Part shown: positions 1-7,565 of the stretch, one piece after another | Position numbering within the stretch: position 1 is the stretch's first letter | Layout: each line of letters begins with the position of its first letter | Program-made: the position numbers and the translations under genes | NCBI RefSeq assembly: GCF_019966495.1 | Contig: NZ_JAIMIA010000025.1 | Coordinates: forward strand, 1-57,040 | Length of the DNA: 57,040 bases | Source of the DNA: Tateyamaria pelophila | Lineage (GTDB): Bacteria; Pseudomonadota; Alphaproteobacteria; Rhodobacterales; Rhodobacteraceae | Reading direction: 5' to 3' | Notes under the pieces: model-generated | What the model saw: only the letters and a program-made list of their open reading frames with translations | Told to the model about the DNA's origin: nothing | Databases searched by the model: none

Positions 1-533
1 TCAAACAGCATCTCGTGGGTTTGCAGCGGGTAAGCCCGCACCAGAAACGCCCGGCTGTGTGACAGCTTGATATGGGCCACCTGGAGCTTGACCCGTTCAC
101 CGCCGATATTGGCCCAGTCTTCGCTCCAATCAAACTGGAATGCCTCGCCGGGCTGAAACACCAACGGCACAAAGGTGCCACGTCCGGTCGTTTGCTCCGC
201 CCGATGTCGATCGGCATGCCACACACGGGCAAAGGCCGCCACACGCCCGTACGAACCATCATAGCCAAGCTTGACCAAGTCAGCATGCATCTGCTTCACG
301 GTTCGACGTTCCTTGCGTGGCCTCCGCGTCTGCGCCAGCAACCAGGCCGACAACCGATCCGCATACGGATCCAGCTTGCTCGGCCGGGATGGCGTCTTGA
401 ACTTCGGCTCCACCGCGCCCTCGCGCAGGTACTTCCTGATGGTGTTGCGAGACAGGCCCGTCCGCCGGGCTATCTCGCGGATTGGCATTTTGTCACGCAA
501 TGCCCAGCGTCGAATAACACTCAAAAATCCCAT
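1..533 (-). CDS. istA: IS21 family transposase IstA, N-terminal part
   Basis: This is the N-terminal part of an IS21 transposase and is cut by the window start. Translation from the ATG at 533 gives an N-terminal helix-turn-helix region (IREIARRTGLSRNTIRKYLR), a linker, and the beginning of the DDE catalytic domain with the typical FQFDWSEDW segment, where the aspartate is the first catalytic residue. The frame stays open to base 1, so at least 177 residues are present. IstA normally works with the ATPase IstB, which would lie further left. No frameshift is seen in the visible part, so the copy may be intact. Confidence 0.9.
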   Translation of the reverse strand, partial: MGFLSVIRRWALRDKMPIREIARRTGLSRNTIRKYLREGAVEPKFKTPSRPSKLDPYADRLSAWLLAQTRRPRKERRTVKQMHADLVKLGYDGSYGRVAAFARVWHADRHRAEQTTGRGTFVPLVFQPGEAFQFDWSEDWANIGGERVKLQVAHIKLSHSRAFLVRAYPLQTHEMLF

Positions 534-586
534 GTCGATCACTCCATATCTCCCCGACCGAATCCGTCAGGGCAATGTGTTCACAT

Positions 587-642
587 GGGTCAGTTCTCAG
601 TGAAAATCTGGGGGGCTACCGGGTCACTTCTCAGCGAAAATC
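587..642. repeat. IS21 subterminal direct repeats
   Basis: Two 22-bp near-identical copies lie 34 bp apart (starts at 587 and 621). Both fit GGGTCAnTTCTCAGnGAAAATC and differ at two positions. IS21-family elements carry such multiple terminal repeats, and these are presumably transposase-binding sites. Confidence 0.75.
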
Positions 643-985
643 AACAGGCATCCTCTGCCAGATCCCACAGCGGGCCGTGACCACCGGGATAAAAGATCGC
701 GTCAAACCCATCGGCATCAATCGATGACAGCACCTTGGTGTCGGCGAGCACCTTTTGTGCGTCCGCGTCAAGCTTGAAACGCTGGGTCGCCTCGGTCTGC
801 GCATCGTCAGTGTCACTGCCGGGATCCAGGGGCGGCTGACCGCCCTTGGGCGAGGCGAGTGTGATGTCAGCGGCTGCGTCCTTGAAGACGTAATAGGGGG
901 CCGCGAATTCCTCGAGCCAGAAGCCGGTCTTCTTGCCGGTGTCGCCAAGTTTGTCGTGCGATGTAAGAACCATCAGAATTTTCAT
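641..985 (-). pseudogene. DJ-1/PfpI-like (type 1 glutamine amidotransferase-like) protein, truncated by IS21
   Basis: The ATG at 985 follows an AAAGGA ribosome site. The product starts MKILMVLTSHDKLG and reaches the family motif FYPGGHGPLWDL at about residue 105. Three codons later the IS21 terminus begins and supplies a Cys codon and then a TGA stop. Family members of this type are usually about 220-230 residues, so roughly half is missing, including the nucleophile-elbow cysteine (AxCHG-type motif). The remaining half cannot form the active site. The distal half should lie beyond the insertion sequence, outside the window. Confidence 0.85.
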
Positions 986-1184
986 GGTCGTAATCCTTTT
1001 ACTGTGTGTTCGGATAAATCTTGCGATCCGCGGACGTGTCACGCTTGGCCAAGATAACAAACGGCGCTGTCTTCCGTTCCGGGAGATCGATCACTTTCCT
1101 TGCAAGCCACGTCCAAATGCGCAGTGCGACCGGATCGACATCGTCCCCGTGATCGTTTGGGACGCTCGCCGAACTTTTAAAAAG

Positions 1185-1415
1185 CTAGGACGTCTTGCGG
1201 CTCATAGCAGCGGCTTCGGACGCGATTCCGGGGATGTCAGATCTGTGGATGCCGATATCCGCCCGTTCCCGGTCAGACATTGCCGAAAGCTCGCGCCATG
1301 TCCGGTCGTAGACGGCTCGTGCCCTGCGCCGTTCAGCGTGATCGGCTCTGAACTGATGGATCGTATCAAGGAATCCCTCGAAGGGATGGACGGTGAGAAT
1401 ATTTTGAAGTGTCAT
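1185..1415 (-). CDS. DUF1127 domain small protein
   Basis: A 76-residue protein starting at the ATG at 1415 (MTLQNILTVHPFEGF). Its C-terminal half has the DUF1127 pattern: RTWRELSAMSDRERADIGIH followed by a short basic tail. DUF1127 proteins are small, arginine-rich proteins common in Alphaproteobacteria; some members are RNA-associated and stress-responsive, but no role can be assigned to this one. The frame continues open upstream to 1637, but the family match starts only here. The ribosome site is weak, so the start is moderately certain. Confidence 0.75.
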   Translation of the reverse strand: MTLQNILTVHPFEGFLDTIHQFRADHAERRRARAVYDRTWRELSAMSDRERADIGIHRSDIPGIASEAAAMSRKTS

Positions 1416-1593
1416 GTCTTCGGTCTTTCGTTTCAAATGGTGGAATTCGATCCACCGCGTATCGCCAAACTGTGAGTTCGGCTCGTTCCGGATGCCGGCG
1501 ATCGGCAAAGGGACGTCAACTCTGTTCAAATCTGACAGTGAACGGTCCCGGACAGACTGCTGCCGCAACTCCTGAGCGAGCAGACGCCAGAGG

Positions 1594-1764
1594 TCAGGCC
1601 GTTGCGTTGTCGATAGGTTTCTGGTGCGTGAGAACACCGCGCAGGTTGGACAAGCCAGCCTTGATGGATTTGGCGAGGTATTCGCTGCGCATCTGGTGCG
1701 CTTGATGGATGATCTTTTCGATTTCAGCCTGCGTCGGCTTTTCGAAATTCATGTGCGTGCTCAT
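1594..1764 (-). CDS. Small RSP_7527-like protein
   Basis: A 56-residue, mostly helical, charged protein (MSTHMNFEKPTQAEIEKIIH...). It resembles, from memory, the short RSP_7527-type proteins of Rhodobacterales; no search was run. The start at 1764 is preferred because AGAAG lies just upstream. An in-frame ATG at 1779 would add five residues (MKEAK) but has no good ribosome site. It lies about 180 bases upstream of the DUF1127 gene on the same strand. Function unknown. Confidence 0.6.
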   Translation of the reverse strand: MSTHMNFEKPTQAEIEKIIHQAHQMRSEYLAKSIKAGLSNLRGVLTHQKPIDNATA

Positions 1765-1779
1765 CTTTGCTTCTTTCAT

Positions 1780-2272
1780 ATTAATGAGGCGTCGTTGGTT
1801 GGCACGAACATATGAGTGAGTTGCCGTTTACCTAACCATAGTCGGTATGCTCTGTTTGCATGGCGATGGGGCGGATCTTGCAATCTTTGAGCGGGTACGG
1901 AGCTTGGCATGCAGGTTCTGAAATACTGCGGTTCAGGTCCGTTTCAGTCTTCGTGAGAATTTGCGTCCTCATGCAAGGACCGAAGATCCGGTCGCGCGCG
2001 AAACGTAACGTTCTGTCCGCCCTCAGGTCCTGCACGGCAGCCTTTATGTCAGCCGACGATGCTTGAACAAAAGGGCGGATGCCGGGCTGAGATGCCGACG
2101 GCCGCGAATTATGTGAAAATGTCCGCTGTTTATGGTAGGTGGGAAGAACGTCCTCTCTGCTGACCAGACAAGACTGAGAATTGCGTGTGGCTTCGCCAGT
2201 TGAATGGTCCAACAGTGACGAAAGACATGACTGGCATTTGGCGGAGCCTTTTGAAAGAAGATAGGAAAATAT
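1780..2272. other. Intergenic stretch without a recognised gene
   Basis: Between the small RSP_7527-like gene (leftward) and the coiled-coil gene (rightward). Open frames exist on both strands, but none has a family signature or a convincing ribosome site. It must hold the divergent promoters of both neighbours. I see no clear repeat or terminator. Confidence 0.4.
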
Positions 2273-2557
2273 ATGATCGACCAGAAAGAGATGAAGGCCA
2301 AAGCTGAGGCCGCGATGAAGGAATGGCAGGCCCAGATTGATAAGCTGTACGCGGAGGCCAAAGCGGCACAGGGCGATGCAGAGGCCAAATATCGTGAGCA
2401 GATCGCGGAACTGGAAAAGAACCGCGATGAAATGCGCACTAAAATGAACGAGGCCATGGATGCTTCGGAGCAGGCTTGGAAAGAAATGCAGGGTGGTTTT
2501 GAAAGCGCGTGGAAATCGATCTCTGACAGCTTTGAAAAAGCGCGGAGGAAGTTTTAG
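2273..2557 (+). CDS. Coiled-coil hypothetical protein
   Basis: A 94-residue protein preceded by AGGA six bases before the ATG. It is almost entirely charged helix: runs such as MKAKAEAAMKEWQAQIDKLY and EKNRDEMRTKMNEAMDASEQ show heptad-like spacing over residues 5-90. There is no signal peptide or membrane segment. Short proteins of this look are often called coiled-coil or general stress-related proteins, but I cannot assign a function. It stands alone between an empty stretch and insertion-sequence debris. Confidence 0.75.
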   Translation: MIDQKEMKAKAEAAMKEWQAQIDKLYAEAKAAQGDAEAKYREQIAELEKNRDEMRTKMNEAMDASEQAWKEMQGGFESAWKSISDSFEKARRKF

Positions 2558-2968
2558 AGCAGGCTGAACGATAGGGCGGCCAGACCGCATCAATGGTTTA
2601 CCTGGGCTCAGGCCTTCGGGAAAGGGACTGCGGCATTCAAGCGATTTTGCGCAATCAAAGTGATCCGCCGAAGCGGTCCTGTCAGCTCTGTTCGTGTTCG
2701 CCCTGCGTTCTTTCGAGGCCTTCGGCTGCGGTCCTTGGGGTACATGCTTCGGTTCGTGGTCAGCGCGGGGGCTGCCAACATGATGCTGGTTCGATGTAAT
2801 TCCGATGTACCCCTCTCGTAGGCGTGCTTGATTAAAGTCAGCAACGGTCCAGACCCCGTCGTCCCTGCGGAACCCCGAAGGCCTGCGATCAAGCAGGCAA
2901 CGGTTAGGGATTAGCGACGCGTTCAGACCATTTTTTTGGCGCGGCTTCAGATTGGTATTCAGAGGTGG
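2558..2968. other. Intergenic stretch, no gene recognised
   Basis: Sequence between the coiled-coil gene and the transposase debris. A long minus-strand open frame crosses it, but only its start, inside the IS110 remnant, resembles a protein family. The rest looks like chance openness of GC-rich DNA. Confidence 0.4.
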
Positions 2969-3106
2969 TCCTCGAACCTGACGCGTGAGATCGCGCGCCC
3001 CCTTGAGGTCAAAGTTCCGGAGCAGACCTCTCAGGGACAGTTCCAACGCGATCATGTTCTGCTGAAGGGCTTGGCGCGCGCCGAATACAGTGCGGGTTAC
3101 AGCATC
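2969..3106 (-). pseudogene. IS110-family transposase fragment
   Basis: The minus-strand frame from about 3106 reads GARQALQQNMIALELSLRGL and then LRNFDLK, the typical central stretch of IS110 transposases (family pattern ARxxLQxxMxxLExxLRGxLRxFGLK). Similarity fades after about 2969, and neither the N-terminal DEDD domain nor the C-terminal serine domain is present. It abuts the IS5 fragment, so the two elements were nested or collapsed together. Confidence 0.6.
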
Positions 3107-3229
3107 TCATCGCCAATATATGAAGAGTGCAGCGAGGGCGATTGCGGATAGGAAGACCTTTGGGCAGCGGTCTTACCGTGTTGCAACACACCGCCGGTTC
3201 TTCAATCTGCCGAACACAATTTCGATCAC
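3107..3229 (-). pseudogene. IS5-family transposase C-terminal fragment
   Basis: The minus-strand translation gives IEIVFGRLKNRRCVATR, a TAA stop, then DRCPKVFLSAIALAALFIYW. This matches the usual IS5-type C-terminus (IExMFGRLKDWRRVATRYDR...FLSAIALAATVIFWL) with a stop in place of the tyrosine. Only the final 40 or so residues survive. A similar but longer remnant on the same strand lies at 30836-31213, so the two bracket the 27-kb block between them. Confidence 0.75.
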
Positions 3230-3371
3230 TTCGATCAGGTCATCGTCGATGACAACGGGCCCATCCAGCAAAGGCACGGTCTGGTCATTTCCGATCTCGG
3301 ATCGCGGGTGTTTTCTGTCGCGGATCATGACGGTTTCGGCTTCGATATCCACGTCATCCCGTCGAAATGGA
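3230..3371 (-). other. Unassigned open frame joined to the IS5 fragment
   Basis: Upstream of the IS5 fragment its minus frame stays open to a stop at about 3365 and encodes an acidic segment that includes MIRDRKHPRSEIGNDQTVPL and then LDGPVVIDDDLIE. Codon third positions look gene-like, so it may be the tail of a host gene truncated by the insertion element. I recognise no family. Confidence 0.3.
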
Positions 3372-4109
3372 TCATATGGTCAGGGTTTCGATCTCGAGCA
3401 CGATATCTGAGCGGGTGCCATCAAATCCAACACGATGCCACACGATGTGGCTATCCATCACCGAAAGTATGGGACACCCTTCGGCGAAGGGTTGGGTCGC
3501 CAGATCAGCAACAACAGAACCGCCCGACTGGCGACCAACGGCGTGAAGGCCGTCAAAAAGCACTCCTATGCCGTCCGGGACGCGCCCGGTGCGCAGAGCC
3601 TCGATCAGTGGCTTTGTCGACGGCTTGTTCCGGCGGCCAATGCCAATCACGGACATCTCGCCAATCGTGACAAGAAGGCCTGCATACATGACGCTGGAAA
3701 AGCGAATGGCCTTTGGGTCGCTGCCGAGGCGCCGTTCCCAAAGCTCGGTGTATTCGGCATGCACGCCAGTTTCGACCATACGTCCTTCAGCATCAAAGCT
3801 TATTTCGCCCACGTCCGGCGCATCTGGCGTGCCGTGAAGGTTGATCTCGCGATGCCAGGTACACTGGTCGCCTCGCAACGTGACATGCCCGGCAAACCCT
3901 TCGGCCTGCGCCAGCTTTATCAGGTCATCTGCGGAAAGAGCATCGAGCGCTGATACATTCGACAGATCTGGACGATCGCGCGGGATGCGCACATCGGCAT
4001 AGTCCAGACCCACCTGCGCCCAATGGACACGTGTGGTATGATCTTCGAAACTTGGGGCTTTTATCCAGTCCCGGATCCAGTGCCCCTGAATGTCGTTTTC
4101 CAGACTCAC
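3372..4109 (-). CDS. Conserved hypothetical protein coupled to a cysteine hydrolase
   Basis: A 245-residue soluble protein with a GTG start at 4109. The GTGA overlaps the TGA stop of the cysteine hydrolase gene by 4 bases, indicating translational coupling and deciding the start. There is no signal peptide or membrane segment. Features seen are an aromatic N-terminal half (HWIRDWIKAP, HWAQVGLDYADV, CTWHREINLHG) and a C-terminal half rich in short hydrophobic strands, which suggests a beta-barrel or calycin-like fold, but I cannot name the family. It is the last gene of the PotABCD-type operon, so it probably acts on, or protects against, the transported amide or amine. Function unknown. Confidence 0.75.
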   Translation of the reverse strand: MSLENDIQGHWIRDWIKAPSFEDHTTRVHWAQVGLDYADVRIPRDRPDLSNVSALDALSADDLIKLAQAEGFAGHVTLRGDQCTWHREINLHGTPDAPDVGEISFDAEGRMVETGVHAEYTELWERRLGSDPKAIRFSSVMYAGLLVTIGEMSVIGIGRRNKPSTKPLIEALRTGRVPDGIGVLFDGLHAVGRQSGGSVVADLATQPFAEGCPILSVMDSHIVWHRVGFDGTRSDIVLEIETLTI

Positions 4110-4720
4110 TCGGCAGCCAGTTTGGCAGAGGTTATGGCATCGATGATCTGATCTGCCGAAAGTACAGAGCCCTCCTGAAGGTATTCCATGGCATTGAGCG
4201 AGGCTTGATGCGCTTCTGGCGAGGTGCCGCCTACGCAGTCGGCGACGACGCGACAATAGTAGTCGTGCTGGTGGCCATCGGCAAAGCTGTAATGGACGCA
4301 TACATCCGTCATGCCGCCGATCATGATCAGTGTTTCGGCCTTCAGACCTTTGAGCAGGATTTCGGTTTCGGTGCCGAAGAACACGGAATAGCGCCGTTTG
4401 TGCACAAAATAGTCGGTTGGTCGCATGTCCATCTCTTCCCTGGCGACCGGCGTGCCCGGCTCACCTTCGAGACAATGGATGTCTTCGGTGCCGTCAAGCT
4501 CGCGGCCATAGTCGATCAGGTCGCGGCGGTGGATTTCCTGAAAGAAGATCACCGGGATGCCCGAGTCATGTGCGGCGTCTACGACGCGTTTGGCGCGCTC
4601 CATGTTGTCGCGGTATCCGGGCATACAGGGAATACCGGCCTTGTGATCCATGAAGGCGGATTTCTGGATGTCGATAACCATCAGCACAGGCTGTCCGACG
4701 AGGGTGGGTTGGCGCGGCAT
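4106..4720 (-). CDS. Cysteine hydrolase, isochorismatase family
   Basis: A 204-residue alpha/beta hydrolase of the isochorismatase-like superfamily, which cleaves amide, ureido or vinyl-ether bonds through a Cys-Asp-Lys triad. The triad is visible: Asp17 in VLMVIDIQ, Lys108 in FVHKRRYS and Cys141 in MIGGMTDVCVHYSF. It is cytoplasmic and of normal length. It lies 11 bases downstream of the PotC-like permease and overlaps the next gene, so it probably processes whatever the transporter imports. The subfamily differs from the two BiuH-like hydrolases at 12.2 and 14.4 kb: it lacks their GDPGPxGxIL stretch. The substrate cannot be read from the sequence. Confidence 0.85.
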   Translation of the reverse strand: MPRQPTLVGQPVLMVIDIQKSAFMDHKAGIPCMPGYRDNMERAKRVVDAAHDSGIPVIFFQEIHRRDLIDYGRELDGTEDIHCLEGEPGTPVAREEMDMRPTDYFVHKRRYSVFFGTETEILLKGLKAETLIMIGGMTDVCVHYSFADGHQHDYYCRVVADCVGGTSPEAHQASLNAMEYLQEGSVLSADQIIDAITSAKLAAE

Positions 4721-4731
4721 TGGACTTCTCC

Positions 4732-5529
4732 TTACTTTCGGGATTGATCGGCGCCCATCAGGCGCGGCAGGTCACCCCAGCGGGCAATGGCGGAAAAAAC
4801 CAGCACCGACACTGCAAGGAAGGTGATGGCAGCGACCGCCATGGTCGGCGTGTAGCCGTTCCGAAGGGAGTTGAAAATTTGCAGAGTGACCGTCGCATAG
4901 GACGACGCCGAGACGAAGAAGATCACGATGAATTCGTTGAACGACAAGACGAGCACAAAGAAGAAGCCGGAGATCGTATAAGGAACTGTCTGCGGCAGAA
5001 CCACGGTCTTGAAGGCCACCTGCTCGGTCGCGCCCATGGTTGCGGCAGCGTCCAGATGCGATCGGTCGATGGATTGCAACCCGATTGAAATGGTCACCAG
5101 CGGCAGCGCCATCAGCAGGATTGCGTGGCTGATGACGCCAGCCCAAAGCGCGCCCAATCCACCGGTGAAGGCCCAGAAAAATCCAAGGCCAACACCAAAC
5201 ACGATCGGCGGCACGGCAAAGGGGAGTGAGCCGAGGCCCGCAAGCGTCTTGGACAGTTTCGAGCCTGTGGACCAGAGCAGATATGCAATCGGCCAAGCCA
5301 TCAGGACCGCGAGCGTCGCTGCACCCACCGCGACGATTATCGAGTTCCACAGCGCGTTGGTCCAGACCGGTTCGGAGACAAAGAACTCGCCAAAACGTGC
5401 CAAGGTTGGGTCTTGGGGCGGAAAGAACATGCTGCGGCCCGAATTCAGCGCAGCTGCGCAAACCACGACGATGGGTAACGCGAGCAGGAGCGCCGAAAGC
5501 CCCATGTAAAAAGCCCCAAATATCCGCAT
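4732..5529 (-). CDS. ABC transporter permease, PotC/spermidine-putrescine type
   Basis: A 265-residue inner-membrane permease with six predicted membrane helices and the cytoplasmic EAA-type loop (HLDAAATMGATEQVAFKTVV, then LPQ). The start at 5529 is chosen because its ATG shares one base with the stop of the upstream permease (TGATG); an earlier in-frame start would overlap that gene further. It forms the channel with the product of 5529-6512, powered by the ATPase at 6509-7561. Systems of this type import polyamines, but also other amines, thiamine precursors or phosphonates, so the substrate is open. Confidence 0.88.
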   Translation of the reverse strand: MRIFGAFYMGLSALLLALPIVVVCAAALNSGRSMFFPPQDPTLARFGEFFVSEPVWTNALWNSIIVAVGAATLAVLMAWPIAYLLWSTGSKLSKTLAGLGSLPFAVPPIVFGVGLGFFWAFTGGLGALWAGVISHAILLMALPLVTISIGLQSIDRSHLDAAATMGATEQVAFKTVVLPQTVPYTISGFFFVLVLSFNEFIVIFFVSASSYATVTLQIFNSLRNGYTPTMAVAAITFLAVSVLVFSAIARWGDLPRLMGADQSRK

Positions 5530-6512
5530 CAGCGCACCTCGGACCGACGATTGAAGACATGCCCGAGGTACAGGCATGCACTCGCAGAGATCAAAAGCAT
5601 TATGGCTTGGGTTGCGCCAAAAGGCGCGTTCAGGTTTGCGCCGCGAATGTTGGAATAGATGGCCACGGCCGTGGTATGCTTGTTTGGCGCGGCAAAGACG
5701 GTGATCGATACATAGGTGCCCAGAAGAAAGACGAAGAGCAGCAGCGTTGTTCCGAAAAGTGGCAGGCGGATCGAGGGTAGCGTTACAGTGCGCGTGACCG
5801 TCCAGCGGCTAGCCCCCATGGTGCGCGCAGCCTCTGACAGAGAGGGATCAAGGCGGGACAATGCAGGATAAAGCAGGATGACCGCATAAGGCCACACAAG
5901 ATAACTCATCGTCAGGATCGTGGCGAAATCAGATGTCTTGAATTTGACGTTGCGCGGATTGGCGAGGCCCCAGTCTCGCAAATGCTGGAACCAGCCCACA
6001 TCCTTCAGCCACTGGGTCAGGCCGGTCTCTTTGAACAGCTTGGGCAAGCCGGAGTTGTTGGATAGAAGGATGTCCCATCCCATCACTATGAAAACTTCCG
6101 ACAGCGACAGCGACGCCATAATGAAAACCAGCCACATCGCCTGTGATGTGCGTTTGAGCCGGGTCAGCTGCAAAGTGAACGGCAGCGCGGTCAACACCGC
6201 CAGCAGCGAGGCGATCACGGCGAAGTAGAACGAAAAGCCAAGTTGCTGAAGGTATAGGAATGTCACCTCGTCGGGCCACAGCACCCCGACAAAGAAGCGC
6301 TGGTAGTTGTCGAATGTAAAATCCCAAACCCATGCCGCGCCATCGACTTTGCGCCCGAAGGAAATCGCGAGCACCAAAAGGAACGGCAAAACGCAGAAAA
6401 CCACGATGATGGATGTCAACAGGCCAAGCAGGATGGTTTTGGCAGGCAACGTGCTGACCCGTCGCTCAGGCCGGTCCGCTCGGGATACGCTTATGTCATC
6501 GGCAATTGTCAC
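5529..6512 (-). CDS. ABC transporter permease, PotB type
   Basis: A 327-residue permease with a GTG start at 6512 that overlaps the ATPase stop (GTGA). It has an N-terminal helix (LLGLLTSIIVVFCVLPFLLVL), five further hydrophobic segments and an EAA loop (SLSEAARTMGASRWTVTRTV, then TLP). A long periplasmic loop between helices 1 and 2 and an extra loop near residues 150-200 make it longer than its partner, as is usual for PotB-like subunits. It is co-transcribed with the ATPase and PotC-like gene. Confidence 0.88.
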   Translation of the reverse strand: MTIADDISVSRADRPERRVSTLPAKTILLGLLTSIIVVFCVLPFLLVLAISFGRKVDGAAWVWDFTFDNYQRFFVGVLWPDEVTFLYLQQLGFSFYFAVIASLLAVLTALPFTLQLTRLKRTSQAMWLVFIMASLSLSEVFIVMGWDILLSNNSGLPKLFKETGLTQWLKDVGWFQHLRDWGLANPRNVKFKTSDFATILTMSYLVWPYAVILLYPALSRLDPSLSEAARTMGASRWTVTRTVTLPSIRLPLFGTTLLLFVFLLGTYVSITVFAAPNKHTTAVAIYSNIRGANLNAPFGATQAIMLLISASACLYLGHVFNRRSEVR

Positions 6513-7561
6513 GCGGCCCTGGCCCCGGGAAACACCTGTAGCGCATCGGGTGGAAGGCGCACGGTGGTCGTATCGCCCTTCACCAGGCTTGGACCGGTTT
6601 CGCCTGCTGCGTATTCAACGATAATCGGCCCGATCTCGGACTGCAGGTGATATTCGCGCAAAGGACCAAGGTCACGAACAAACATGACACGCGCCGGTAT
6701 CCGGTTTTCGCCCGGGTCGTCATCGATACATGTGCGCTCGGGCCGGATTGCCACTCTGACCAGGCTGCCTGACTGAAATCCCGCCTTCGCCTTCAGGCGA
6801 CAATCACCAACCTGTATCGCCCCGTCCCGATAGACACCGTCGAAAAAATTGGCCTTGCCGATGAAATCGGCAACAAATGCGTTGGCTGGCTTATGGTAGA
6901 CGTCCTGCGGTTTGGCGATTTGTTCGACCCGGCCGTTGGACATGACGACAATCTGGTCCGCCATGGTCATCGCCTCGCGTTGATCGTGTGTGACAACAAT
7001 GGTTGTGATCCCCAGACGTTGCTGCAACAGGCGCAGCTCCACCTGCATCTCTTCGCGCAGCTTTGCGTCGAGCGCAGACATCGGTTCATCCAGCAAGAAG
7101 ACCTCAGGCTCCTGCGCAAGTGCCCGCGCGATGGCCACGCGCTGGCGTTGACCGCCCGAAAGCTCGCCGATCCGACGGTCGCCAAACCCCACAAGCTGCA
7201 CTGTCTCAAGAAGCTCGTTTGCTTTTTCGTAGGCTTGAGCCTTTGGAACTCCGTCAATGATCAGGGAATAGGCCACGTTCTCGCGAACGGAGTAATGCGG
7301 GAACAGCGCAAAGCTCTGAAACACCATCCCGAACTTGCGCTTGTGCGCCGTCAATCGGGTGATGTCGGTGTCGCCGAGCAGAATAACTCCCCGGGTCGGT
7401 TCCTCCAGCCCTGCGATCATGCGCAAAAGCGTCGTCTTACCGCATCCCGACGGACCAAGAAGTGCTGTGAGCTCCCCTTTTGCAAAGGTCAGGTCGGTGG
7501 GTTCAACGGCGCGGGTATTTCCAAATGACTTGGAAATACCCTTGAGAACAAGACCCCCCAT
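6509..7561 (-). CDS. ABC transporter ATP-binding protein, PotA type
   Basis: A 350-residue ATPase with Walker A GPSGCGKTT, Q-loop FQSFALFPH, signature LSGGQRQR, Walker B VFLLDEP and a C-terminal TOBE-like regulatory domain (from about residue 240: FIGKANFFDG..., VRVAIRPE). The start at 7561 (MGGLVLKGISKSFG) is used because the family match begins there and it lies 4 bases after the binding-protein gene; the frame is open further upstream, but that would overlap the neighbour. It energises the PotB/PotC-like permeases. Confidence 0.9.
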   Translation of the reverse strand: MGGLVLKGISKSFGNTRAVEPTDLTFAKGELTALLGPSGCGKTTLLRMIAGLEEPTRGVILLGDTDITRLTAHKRKFGMVFQSFALFPHYSVRENVAYSLIIDGVPKAQAYEKANELLETVQLVGFGDRRIGELSGGQRQRVAIARALAQEPEVFLLDEPMSALDAKLREEMQVELRLLQQRLGITTIVVTHDQREAMTMADQIVVMSNGRVEQIAKPQDVYHKPANAFVADFIGKANFFDGVYRDGAIQVGDCRLKAKAGFQSGSLVRVAIRPERTCIDDDPGENRIPARVMFVRDLGPLREYHLQSEIGPIIVEYAAGETGPSLVKGDTTTVRLPPDALQVFPGARAA

Positions 7562-7565
7562 GCGC

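Larger units (their letters stand above)
1..646 (-). mobile_element. IS21-family insertion sequence, left-end part
   Basis: The element runs off the window start. Its visible end reads TGTTGATTTTCGCTGAGAAG inward from base 646, the kind of terminus IS21 elements carry, and lies beside an istA-like gene. It sits inside a DJ-1/PfpI-like gene, whose frame stops two codons into the element. The other end, istB and any target duplication are outside the window. Confidence 0.85.

Noticed and set aside
1832-3055. 407-codon minus-strand open frame
   Set aside because: Overlaps the coiled-coil gene on the other strand. Only its first 30 or so codons resemble a protein, the IS110 fragment; the rest has no family character.
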